Assembly: GCA_964608095.1 (NCBI GenBank)
Contig: CAZSMK010000003.1
Coordinates: forward strand, 32,317-96,316
From: CAZSMK01 sp964608095
Lineage (GTDB): Bacteria; Sumerlaeota; Sumerlaeia; MWCT01; JAGHBZ01
Direction of reading: 5' to 3'
DNA length: 64,000 nucleotides
A program made the position numbers and the translations under genes. Under the pieces are notes generated by a model. That model saw only the letters and a program-made list of their open reading frames with translations, was not told the origin of the DNA and made no database searches. Positions 44,385 through 53,524 of the stretch are shown piece by piece; within the stretch, counting starts at the first letter, position 1; every line of letters starts with the position of its first letter.

Positions 44385-45311
44385 ATGGCAGTACAAGAGA
44401 GTTATGAACCTTCTTATAAAGAGCTTGCACGTTCGGGCGAGCTTTCAAAACGGGTAAAAGAAGTATGGGATATGATGAGAAGGTGCGAGCTCTGTCCGCG
44501 TCTATGCCGGGTGAACCGTCTCGAGAACAAGACCGGTTTTTGCCGATCAGGGCAGAAGGTGAAAGTATCGAGTTTTAATCCTCATTTCGGAGAAGAGCCG
44601 GTTCTTGTAGGTTATGGCGGCTCGGGGACAATATTTTTTACCAACTGTACCCTCTGCTGTATTTTTTGCCAGAACTATCCCATCAGCCAGATGGGAAACG
44701 GAAGAGAATACAGTATAGATGAACTGGCGAACATGTTTTTGCGCTTGCAGCGGATGGGATGTCACAATATAAATTTTGTCACGCCGACTCATTTTCTACC
44801 GCACATTTTAAAGGCGCTCGAGAGGGCAATCCCTAACGGTTTCAATCTTCCCCTCGTGTATAATACGAGCGGTTATGAGCGTGTGGAGATACTCGAGATG
44901 CTCGAAGGTATCGTAGATATTTATCTTCCGGACATCAAGTATTCGAGTAATGAAATGGCGCATCGTTATTCAGGGGTGGACAATTATGTGGAACATAACC
45001 GAGCCGCCCTGAAGGAGATGTTTCGACAGGTGGGACTGTTACGGTGCGATGAGCGTGATGTTGCACAACGCGGCATTATTGTGAGGCATCTTGTCCTGCC
45101 TGAGGATATTTCCGGCTCGGAGGAGGCGATTAAATTCCTTGCCAGGGAACTCTCACCGAACCTTCACCTTGCTCTCATGAGCCAGTATTTTCCCGCGTAT
45201 AAGGCGCCGGAAACACCTCCGCTTGACCGGCGTATAGACAAATCGCATTATATGCAGCTTGCAAAGCTGGTCAAGAAAATCGGGTTTCAGGGTTGGATAC
45301 AGCCAATTTAA
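44385..45311 (+). CDS. PflX-like radical SAM protein
   Basis: 308 residues. An N-terminal cysteine set (C34, C37, C41, C53) precedes the radical SAM motif C88-x3-C92-x2-C95 (FTNCTLCCIFCQNYPIS). The layout matches the PflX/YgcF-like pyruvate-formate-lyase-activating-enzyme relatives, whose substrates are largely unknown. No glycyl-radical enzyme is in the window. The gene is divergent from the Wzt-like ATPase. Confidence 0.85.
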   Translation: MAVQESYEPSYKELARSGELSKRVKEVWDMMRRCELCPRLCRVNRLENKTGFCRSGQKVKVSSFNPHFGEEPVLVGYGGSGTIFFTNCTLCCIFCQNYPISQMGNGREYSIDELANMFLRLQRMGCHNINFVTPTHFLPHILKALERAIPNGFNLPLVYNTSGYERVEILEMLEGIVDIYLPDIKYSSNEMAHRYSGVDNYVEHNRAALKEMFRQVGLLRCDERDVAQRGIIVRHLVLPEDISGSEEAIKFLARELSPNLHLALMSQYFPAYKAPETPPLDRRIDKSHYMQLAKLVKKIGFQGWIQPI

Positions 45312-45680
45312 TCCGGTCTTTTCCTGCGTGCTCAGCTCGATGCACAAGTCAGAACAAGTTCAAGAAAAATGTATGGGAAGCGGGAACTTTTTATAGTTAT
45401 AGGTGTCAAATAATATCAGGGATCATTATGTGGTTTTATGTGATACCCGAAGCAAAAGGCTTCAAGAGGTACGATTATGAGGCGACCGAATCGCGGAAAG
45501 GTGGCGGGTTTTTCAGGCATCTTGAAAATGTTTCGCCGCATCTTGCGTGGATTAAAGGATTTTCACTTGACGCCGGACTGCCAACTCAGGGATAGTTTTA
45601 ATAAGTTCTGTGTACAAAAAAGACATAAAAGTGGCAGGTCATTATTGCATACAAAGATACAAGAGAGCGAGGTCTTCACT
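45312..45680. other. Intergenic region before the secreted-protein block
   Basis: 369 bases. Open frames here lack ribosome sites and family features. The true start of the next prepilin-like gene is at 45681, even though the frame is open further upstream. No promoter pair was convincing. Confidence 0.5.
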
Positions 45681-46313
45681 ATGACGAGGCGGGGATTTAC
45701 CCTCATAGAGCTGCTCATCGTGGTGGCGATTATCAGCATACTTGCTTCCATTGCAGTTCCCAATTTTCTGGAAGCTCAGACACGAGCAAAAGTAAGCCGA
45801 ATTAAAGCGGACATGCGAACCATATCAGTTGCCGTCGAGTCCTATCACGTGGATTGTAACTCCTATCCTCATCGCCATTATGGTTCCGATGATCCCGAGC
45901 AGAATACCGATCATTATGTGCCTGACCTTGATACGCGTCTTGACGATATGAAAGTCCTGACTACCCCTATACGCTATATTGGTTCCCTTCCGATGGATAT
46001 ATTTGATGTAGCGGTGCCTTATAACCTGCGTCGCATCGACTATTACGATTCAGTAACCACGTGGCGAGCGGTTAATTATCTACCCACTTTCGAGAATTAC
46101 CGAAAAGCCGCTGCCGCGTATATGCTTGTCTCTGTTGGTCCTGACGGATATTTAGGGGTATCACAGCACGGCGCACCCGGGGGGTATCCGACACAACCCT
46201 ATAATCTTGTCCTTACTTTCTTCGACGTCTACGATCCGTCGAACGGGACAATCAGCAGCGGAAATATTTATCGGCTTCAGACAAACGCGGAGATCGCCAC
46301 ATTGCGGGAGTAA
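45681..46313 (+). CDS. Type IV prepilin-like (pseudopilin) protein
   Basis: 210 residues, started at the ATG at 45681 (GAGCGAGG upstream) because the prepilin leader MTRRG|FTLIE begins there, cleaved after G5 with E10 at +5. The core VPNFLEAQTRAKVSRIKADMRTISVAVESY is nearly the same as in the protein at 41549. It ends in YDPSNGTISSGNIYR. It heads a run of exported proteins and may assemble a pseudopilus that helps release or anchor them. Confidence 0.92.
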   Translation: MTRRGFTLIELLIVVAIISILASIAVPNFLEAQTRAKVSRIKADMRTISVAVESYHVDCNSYPHRHYGSDDPEQNTDHYVPDLDTRLDDMKVLTTPIRYIGSLPMDIFDVAVPYNLRRIDYYDSVTTWRAVNYLPTFENYRKAAAAYMLVSVGPDGYLGVSQHGAPGGYPTQPYNLVLTFFDVYDPSNGTISSGNIYRLQTNAEIATLRE

Positions 46314-46394
46314 AAATAAGTTGACTTTGTGTCTACGTCTCTTTAAAGAATGTTTGATATTTACTTGCCATATAAATATGGAGGAAGAACACAA

Positions 46395-47414
46395 ATGTTA
46401 AAGACAAAACACCTTGTGTTGATAAGTATAGTATGTCTCTTGCTGGGGCTTACCATAATGAGTGAGGCGATAGTGTATCGACCTCTCACGGTGAAAGATA
46501 TGTCCAAAAAGGCTGACGCAATCCTTGTAGGGAAATGCGAAGGCAAAGAATGCGAATTTGTTGCGGGACATTTTGAAACCCGTGTGAAGATAAAAGTCGA
46601 AGAATACCTCAAAGGCGATCTCGGTTCAGAGGTGACCTTGACTATACCCGGCGGTCAGGTCGAGGAACCTATCCCCCTCGGACAATATGTCAGCGGTACG
46701 CCTCAGTTTGTCAAGGGCGAAGAAGTGTTGCTGTTTCTGAGTACGAAAGAAACGCAGTTAATGAAAAAGCGCCTCGAAGAGTACAAAAGTAATGCAAATA
46801 TGCCCGAAGCATGGAAGCAGTCGATCGACCGCTCAACACTCGGTTCATCCCCGGTCGTGGTAGGTTCATGGCAGGGGAAATATACGGTTCTTACGGATGC
46901 TCAAACAGGAGAGCAGCGGGTAACCCGCTTTCGACTTGAAAGCCTTGGCTATGTTCATAGCGATAAAGTAGCGGACAAGCTCTATTCCATGATTGTGCAG
47001 ACGAGTGATGAGTCGCCGGAAAAAGCCCGCGAGATACAGGAAAAAGTAGACAATATTCTTGCCCCCCAGGAAGTCCCTCAGACCGAAGAAGAATCCGCTG
47101 CTGCCCAAGGGCTTCTTCCCCCCGCTCGCTTGGAAGTCAAGAGCTCATATTCTAATCTTCCCGATGAGAAAGCAAAGGAAAAGGCGCTGAAAACTGAAAA
47201 AAAGATCAGGGAATTACACAAGCCCATGACGTTCGAAGATTTAAAGAAGATCAAGGCAGACAAAGAGGGAGGCATGGCGAAACATACTATAACAGATGAG
47301 CGAGATGTAGTAAGGAGTAAGAATTTCAGTACGGCACTGCCTTCTTTTAACAAGTTACAACGGCTGAGTGAGTTTAAGGAAGAGATAGGCAAAGCGCTTC
47401 AGCCTTCGAAATAG
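46395..47414 (+). CDS. Secreted protein with PGG/GEEVLLFL domain, partner of the giant
   Basis: 339 residues from the ATG at 46395 (GGAGGA upstream). A cleavable signal peptide (about 1-24) is followed by an all-beta domain: ADAILVGKCEGKE, VEEYLKGDLGSEVTLTIPGGQ, SGTPQFVKGEEVLLFLSTKE, then GSWQGKYTVL. I recall this domain lying upstream of matrixin-like protease genes in other bacteria. The rest is lysine/glutamate-rich and probably helical. It ends 35 bases before the 2005-residue protein, suggesting co-expression. Function unknown. Confidence 0.7.
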   Translation: MLKTKHLVLISIVCLLLGLTIMSEAIVYRPLTVKDMSKKADAILVGKCEGKECEFVAGHFETRVKIKVEEYLKGDLGSEVTLTIPGGQVEEPIPLGQYVSGTPQFVKGEEVLLFLSTKETQLMKKRLEEYKSNANMPEAWKQSIDRSTLGSSPVVVGSWQGKYTVLTDAQTGEQRVTRFRLESLGYVHSDKVADKLYSMIVQTSDESPEKAREIQEKVDNILAPQEVPQTEEESAAAQGLLPPARLEVKSSYSNLPDEKAKEKALKTEKKIRELHKPMTFEDLKKIKADKEGGMAKHTITDERDVVRSKNFSTALPSFNKLQRLSEFKEEIGKALQPSK

Positions 47415-47449
47415 CAATGAGTCAAATAAGAAATTCAGAGAGGAATCAC

Positions 47450-50400
47450 ATGAAGACACAACGCTTAATTATTCCTTTGATATGTTTGGTCATTCTGATG
47501 CAGAGTGTGGCAAATGCGGGTGCGCCGGTGAGGCTCTGGAAGACCGAACTCGGCGATCCCACCGATCCCGGCGATGATTATGCATATCCGGTAAACTTAA
47601 AATGGTCTGATAATGATCTCCCCTTGCTTATTGCGCTCTTTCGAGATGGATATAATAATGTTATCGCCCCTGCAAGCAATCCCAACAACCTTCAGGATTA
47701 TGAAATACTCCGCGCACTGAACAATGCACTTGAACGTTGGAACGAGGCTGAGCTCTCTTATTTTGAATTTCAGGATAACGCGGTGTATTCCGATTTTCTG
47801 ATAGGGATTAATCCTTCTTATCCCTATGGGCCGGTTGGACACGCCCTTGACCGCTTCAATCTTGTGACGTTTCAAGACCCTGATATAGTGCTTGAAGCCG
47901 GTGTTTTCGCGGTTGCCAGCTGGTTTTATTTTACCCAGGATTTCGATGCGAGTGCCTCGTGGGGTGTTCCGGTGGAAGTCATAGGTGGTCAGGAACTGGT
48001 GCCTATCGATATTGATGGCGATGGCTTTATCGATGTGTATCTCCCGCGTATAAAATATGAAACGGGAACCATAATTGATTGCGATATTTTGATGAATCAA
48101 GTCTTTGATGGGTGGAATCTGGCGCCTGAAGATCCGCCCTCAGGCGCCGCGTATGCCGATTGGCTGGGTGTCGCCGATATTGAAGGTATACTCGAGGGGG
48201 CGCTTGCTCGATTAATGGGAATAAGTCATTCCTACCTCTACATGGCAACGATAACGGGTTATGGATATCGGACAACAGGCGATCCGTATCCCACGGATCC
48301 ATGGGCGTTTCGAGAGCTTGATTTTGAAGATAAGATGACGCTGGCAATGATTTATCCGAATGGGACGTATCTAACGAGCAAGGGAATAAGGGGCGAGGTA
48401 CTCGATGGGAATTCACCGCAGGTCAGCGGCGCAGGGATTCCCGGCGTGGATGCGCCGGTGGTCATGGCGCCGGTATATGCGGGTCTTCCGCGTCTTGACG
48501 GCAGGCAAGACCTCGACACTATCCAGTCCGACCGCGGGCCCATTCAGTTAATCGCCCAGGTGTATACGGGTAAGGATTTACGTATTCCTGTAGGACTGTT
48601 TGCCTCACAGGCGGAGCAAACAAATGGCATGTATGAGATTCTTGGTCTCAGTCCTGCGCCCGACTATGCGGTCTATCTTGGTGAAATAGACCCGGCATTC
48701 GCCGCTGTTGATGATATAGTGGAACAGTATGCGGGAACTGAAAGTTACATCCCGGAATTTTACGGAGGGTGTGATCTTCCTCTGCCGGGTGAGTCACCGG
48801 GAACGCATCCGGATCTTCCCGGGGATAATATTTTCGGGAACAATTTTATCAAGGTGGCGGCAAATCAGTTCGGACAGTTTACAATGGCTGCCTCACATGG
48901 ACCGACGTTGCTCTTCGGATATCCCGAGCCGGGCACGAGTTTTGTCACCATCCTGGTGGAAAAGAACGACGAGATCACCACGTACACGAATTTCGGCGAA
49001 CAATTCGGGAGCATAATCGATCCATTTCAGATAAATGAAGCCACGCAGCAGGCAAACGGGCAATGGCGTCTTGGCAACGCACTCTTGCTTGAAGAGAATC
49101 TCAGGGTGGTAAATACCGCCGGTGATAATGATTATCCGGACGATCTTCAAATTTCATTTACCTTTACTAACCAGGATACGGTTCCGCTTACGATCCAATT
49201 GCGGAATCTGATGGATACGGCGGTGGGATATGAGGACAGGGCGATCTTTGTGGTTGACGATGAAAATCTTTATGAAGAGACACGCATTATCCCCAGTCCG
49301 GGTGTTCCGTTTGAAATGACTGTGGTGGACGATATACCGGACGCTCTTACCGCGGCGATTTTCAAGGGCAATGATCTCGGTCTGGTGAACGTCTCAGAGA
49401 TCGTTATTGCAGCGTGGAATAATATAATAAATTACCCTTATTTTTATCCTAACTTGAGCCCGGCGTTAGGCGTAAATGCATCGGCAGCCTTCTATTACGG
49501 TCCTTATGTCCTCTTTCCCGGAAAACGAGCAACGTTTCGTATTACGTATGGTTTCTTGAGAGATAATAATTCATTTAAAGATTGCGCCTTCGACGACAAT
49601 CCCGTCGTGTCCGAGCCTGTGATGGTTGATAATTGTGACATAACAAAGGGTGTAATAATTGTCACGAATGCGACGGCAACCATAACCCCGACGCCTACAC
49701 CTGTAGGACCGACCCCGACCCCGACAGGTACGCCGGAACCGACGCCTACCGGAACTCCCGGTCCTACGCCGACCCCAACACCGCCTCCTTCAGGAACGCT
49801 TTATTTCATAGATTATTCACCGGCAAACGGCGGTCAAGCACTTCCACCAGAAGGTGTGCGTTTCCATACCTATGGCGCAGCCGCAGGAGATATCGACAAT
49901 GACGGCGACCTTGACATTATCATTGTAAACGGCGCCATGGGCCCCGAGGGACCCAGTTCGTTAATTAACCGGATTTATCTTAATGATGGGCGAGGATATT
50001 TTACGGATGTTACCTTTGGAATAGACGGTATGGCGTATACGGAAGATGACCGGTGGCTTGACAGCCTTGACGCCGATTATTCGTATCATGTGAACCTTGC
50101 GGACTTTGACGGCGATGGCGATCTCGATATATTTGTGTCGAATTTTGCCAGCAATGCATCTCCTTTTCCAGGTGCGCAGAACAGGCTTTACATAAATGAG
50201 GACATCGATGATCCCAGCATTAACCCCGATTATGACGATGATGATGTAGGTGACGGGTTCTTCAGGGATGTGACGGCAAATGTATTGCCCGGAATCCTTA
50301 ATTTTGGTCCCTTTGTCGAATATGGAGGGCGCCTTGATAGAAGTACCCGATGCGATGTAGGCGATATAGACAGCGATGGTGATATAGATATTGTTGTATC

Positions 50401-53400
50401 TAATTATGATCGTTTCTTTGATCCTGAGGGAACCTCGTCCGGCGAGTATGACCTTGCGTTCAGTGAGAGGATTCTGATTAATCATCTGAACGACAGAGAC
50501 CCAGCCCAGCGGCGGTTTGAGTTCACCGACGAGACGCTTGGTGCGGATGGACTTTTCGGCGGATGGGATGAAGACTATGACCGGATAGTCCCGCTCTTTC
50601 CCGATTTACCGGGCACACAGACAGATATCGAGACAGATATAAGCGAGACCATGCAGGTTGTGCTTTCACCCGTTTGGCAAGACGGCGCGCTTGATCTTGT
50701 TGTTGCCGATGCCTATTATGCCCGTACCCATCACGTCTATCATGGTCAGATGCTCGTGTATTCCAACCGGGATACCGATGGCGACGGCATAGCTGACGGA
50801 TATTTCGACCTTATAAACTGGAACTTCGATTTCTTCATCCCGATACCAAACGTGCCCACACAAGCCGTCTATCATATAGGGATACCGGACGGATTTAATG
50901 GCGATGCACCAAGCCCTGACGTAAATATCTATGAGTTCGTACGAGAGAACCGACAGGGTCTGGCAGTCAATGATTTCATAAACTCGGGGTGGAACCAGAT
51001 AGTCACGTTCAATCCGGGACCGGAATCCAAATTCATCCCTTCAGAAGGACCTGGCTATCCCTATGGAACAAGCCGAGGACGCTACACCTATTTAGCGGGA
51101 CTGGGTCTGGCGTATTATTTCAATGCTATTCCAGGGATTGACTTTTGGGCGTATTGGTGGTATGTAGCGACTATGCCTCAGGAGGCGCGTTTCGAGCCTC
51201 AGAGGGGGCGAGCGCGTGGCGGCGTTGTCGCGGATTTCGATAACGACGGCGACCGCGATATCGTTATCTTAAACGATGCGCTGCCTTCGCCTATGGGTTT
51301 TATCAGTGAATTCCCCGGTCCTCTTGAACTTCATCTCAACAATACGTTTGCTGAATTCGAAGACCGCACGGAGGGAGCATTCTGGAGAGGGAACGACAGT
51401 TATAGTATGTATGGCGTACCCGCGGATTTCGATAACGACGGCGACATCGATATCTTCGTGTGTAATGCAGGCGCGCAGAATGAACTTCTTTTCAATCAGC
51501 TCTATAATGAGCCGCCTTACCCGTATAACGAAGACGACCCGGCTATGTTCGTCGATGTTACGGTACAAGGGATTCCCCCCTATTATTCAGGTGCAACTAT
51601 CCCTCCATCGTTGACGTCAATGAGCAACAGCAGCGTCAATAGCGATATAGCCGATGTAGACGGCGATGGAGACCTGGACATAGTTATTGCCAACGGGGGT
51701 ATAGCGGGTATCGGCGGTGAGTATCAGCTTCTCCTTATCAATGCTGGAGAACCGATAAATCAGGGGGTGCACTTTTTTAAACCTTCAGGGTCTACATTTC
51801 CGGCTCCACGTTTACTCTTGACAGAAGATTGGGGCGACGTCTTCATGCACGATGAAACTCTGCCGTGTTACCAGATGAAATTCGCCGATTTCGATAACGA
51901 CGGCGATCCGGATATCTTTCAGTCCAATAACCGCTCGAAAAACAGGATGCTGGTAAATGTCGACTCGGATTTCTTTGTGGAAAATTCCGTACCGGATGAT
52001 GACGAGTTCGGTGATGGGCTCTTCGAAGATATGACTGCATCGCGCTTCTTGTTTACCTATCCGGATTACGATACCCGGGAGTTCAGCTTTCAAGTAGCCG
52101 TAGGTGATGTCAATTCTGACGGCTTGATCGATGTCGTGGTGGCAAATGGACTCTTTAACACCGGCGCTCCGAACCTGCTATTGTTGAACCAGTTCGGACC
52201 TGGACCGAATGCCCCGGCGGGCTATTTCCACGATGCCTCCGCTAACTTCCCCACTACGGTCTATCATGATGGGAAAGTGGGTCAATACCAGGATGATACG
52301 AGCGAACCTGCGTTGGCGGATTTTGATGGAGATGGCGATCTCGATCTTTTCTTTGCAAACCGCGGTCCCATTAGCGAGTTCGGATCGACCGGCGAAGATT
52401 TCTTCCCTTCATGCCGCTTCCTCCTTAACAACGGCGATGGCACATTTATTGAAGCAGACGGAAGAATTCCAAATATAATCTCCCGCTGCGAGGGCGTCCT
52501 GGTCGCCGATTTCGACCGCGATGGCGAACCTACGGAAGATATCAACGGCAATGGAATCCTCGATCCAGGTGAAGATATGAATCACAACGGTATGCTTGAT
52601 TGGGACGACCGTAATGGTAACGGCATCTTCGATCCGGACTATGACATCCTCGTGCTGGTTGCGGACGGGCAGAATATTATGCTCATCAACGATGGCGAAG
52701 GGCGCTTTACGGATGAAACCTTTGATCGTATTCCTCTTATATATAATGAGAGTTATGGAGGCGATGTCGGAGATGTCGATCTTGACGGTGACCTGGATAT
52801 TATAGTTGCCAATCATACGCCGTGGAATGAGAGCTGCCTCCAGTTGCTTCTCAACGATGGAGCCGGCGTGTTCACGGATGTGAGTTATGAAATACCCAAC
52901 CCCGATTCGGTTCGACTTTATGGGGATTCCCCCGGTTCTACGCACATTGATAATAATGCAAACGATGTGAGCCTGATAGATTATGATAATGACGGCGATC
53001 TCGATATCTTCGTGTCAATCTCGGGTGAGAACACGCCACAGTCATTGGTCGGCTTTTACAATTACCTGTTCATGAACAGACTCATAGGTTCAAACTGGAA
53101 CTCACGAAGTATAATAAAGGTCAGGACACCGGGTGGACCGATAGTGAGAACCTCGACGCCCCACCAGGCGCTGGCAGGTACGATGGGGCTCGAAGTTACC
53201 ATACTCGGGAATAATTTCAAAGAAGGATGCACGGTTAATTTTGGTCAGGGAATCGACGTCGTAGGGGAACCCGAACTCGAACTTTCAAATGTTCTTAAAG
53301 TGACCATCAATGTGAAAGAGAATGCGGTTCCCGGTGGAAGGCAAATTACCGTTACGAATCCCGACGGCAGAGAGGGGAGGAGTCATCCGAACACCTTTAT

Positions 53401-53467
53401 CGTAACCACTACCTCGATTCCTTATCCTGTGGTGGAAACCAATAAACACTGGACATTATATCAATAA
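47450..53467 (+). CDS. Giant secreted protein: degenerate matrixin-like domain plus FG-GAP/VCBS repeats
   Basis: 2005 residues from the ATG at 47450 (AGAGAGG upstream). Order: signal peptide (1-24); matrixin-like domain (about 25-285) in which the zinc motif HExxHxxGxxH is reduced to G250-A251, R254, G257, H260 (context DIEGILEGALARLMGISHS), with a Met-turn-like DKMTLAMIYP; beta-rich region; TPTP linker (about 745-785); about thirteen D-x-D-x-DGD FG-GAP/VCBS calcium motifs (785-1880); a triple D-x-NGNG loop near 1700; an IPT/TIG-like domain (about 1895-1985). No C-terminal anchor is seen. It is probably a calcium-stabilised extracellular adhesin-like protein whose N-domain no longer cleaves. 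Confidence 0.85.
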   Translation: MKTQRLIIPLICLVILMQSVANAGAPVRLWKTELGDPTDPGDDYAYPVNLKWSDNDLPLLIALFRDGYNNVIAPASNPNNLQDYEILRALNNALERWNEAELSYFEFQDNAVYSDFLIGINPSYPYGPVGHALDRFNLVTFQDPDIVLEAGVFAVASWFYFTQDFDASASWGVPVEVIGGQELVPIDIDGDGFIDVYLPRIKYETGTIIDCDILMNQVFDGWNLAPEDPPSGAAYADWLGVADIEGILEGALARLMGISHSYLYMATITGYGYRTTGDPYPTDPWAFRELDFEDKMTLAMIYPNGTYLTSKGIRGEVLDGNSPQVSGAGIPGVDAPVVMAPVYAGLPRLDGRQDLDTIQSDRGPIQLIAQVYTGKDLRIPVGLFASQAEQTNGMYEILGLSPAPDYAVYLGEIDPAFAAVDDIVEQYAGTESYIPEFYGGCDLPLPGESPGTHPDLPGDNIFGNNFIKVAANQFGQFTMAASHGPTLLFGYPEPGTSFVTILVEKNDEITTYTNFGEQFGSIIDPFQINEATQQANGQWRLGNALLLEENLRVVNTAGDNDYPDDLQISFTFTNQDTVPLTIQLRNLMDTAVGYEDRAIFVVDDENLYEETRIIPSPGVPFEMTVVDDIPDALTAAIFKGNDLGLVNVSEIVIAAWNNIINYPYFYPNLSPALGVNASAAFYYGPYVLFPGKRATFRITYGFLRDNNSFKDCAFDDNPVVSEPVMVDNCDITKGVIIVTNATATITPTPTPVGPTPTPTGTPEPTPTGTPGPTPTPTPPPSGTLYFIDYSPANGGQALPPEGVRFHTYGAAAGDIDNDGDLDIIIVNGAMGPEGPSSLINRIYLNDGRGYFTDVTFGIDGMAYTEDDRWLDSLDADYSYHVNLADFDGDGDLDIFVSNFASNASPFPGAQNRLYINEDIDDPSINPDYDDDDVGDGFFRDVTANVLPGILNFGPFVEYGGRLDRSTRCDVGDIDSDGDIDIVVSNYDRFFDPEGTSSGEYDLAFSERILINHLNDRDPAQRRFEFTDETLGADGLFGGWDEDYDRIVPLFPDLPGTQTDIETDISETMQVVLSPVWQDGALDLVVADAYYARTHHVYHGQMLVYSNRDTDGDGIADGYFDLINWNFDFFIPIPNVPTQAVYHIGIPDGFNGDAPSPDVNIYEFVRENRQGLAVNDFINSGWNQIVTFNPGPESKFIPSEGPGYPYGTSRGRYTYLAGLGLAYYFNAIPGIDFWAYWWYVATMPQEARFEPQRGRARGGVVADFDNDGDRDIVILNDALPSPMGFISEFPGPLELHLNNTFAEFEDRTEGAFWRGNDSYSMYGVPADFDNDGDIDIFVCNAGAQNELLFNQLYNEPPYPYNEDDPAMFVDVTVQGIPPYYSGATIPPSLTSMSNSSVNSDIADVDGDGDLDIVIANGGIAGIGGEYQLLLINAGEPINQGVHFFKPSGSTFPAPRLLLTEDWGDVFMHDETLPCYQMKFADFDNDGDPDIFQSNNRSKNRMLVNVDSDFFVENSVPDDDEFGDGLFEDMTASRFLFTYPDYDTREFSFQVAVGDVNSDGLIDVVVANGLFNTGAPNLLLLNQFGPGPNAPAGYFHDASANFPTTVYHDGKVGQYQDDTSEPALADFDGDGDLDLFFANRGPISEFGSTGEDFFPSCRFLLNNGDGTFIEADGRIPNIISRCEGVLVADFDRDGEPTEDINGNGILDPGEDMNHNGMLDWDDRNGNGIFDPDYDILVLVADGQNIMLINDGEGRFTDETFDRIPLIYNESYGGDVGDVDLDGDLDIIVANHTPWNESCLQLLLNDGAGVFTDVSYEIPNPDSVRLYGDSPGSTHIDNNANDVSLIDYDNDGDLDIFVSISGENTPQSLVGFYNYLFMNRLIGSNWNSRSIIKVRTPGGPIVRTSTPHQALAGTMGLEVTILGNNFKEGCTVNFGQGIDVVGEPELELSNVLKVTINVKENAVPGGRQITVTNPDGREGRSHPNTFIVTTTSIPYPVVETNKHWTLYQ

Positions 53468-53524
53468 TAATGTTTGATACGATTTGTTGAGTAACGGGCG
53501 ATACGTAAAAGGAGGAAAGAGAAG

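Noticed and set aside
45293..45595. Open frame of about 100 residues before the second prepilin gene
   Set aside because: It overlaps the end of the PflX-like gene, has no ribosome site and no family features.
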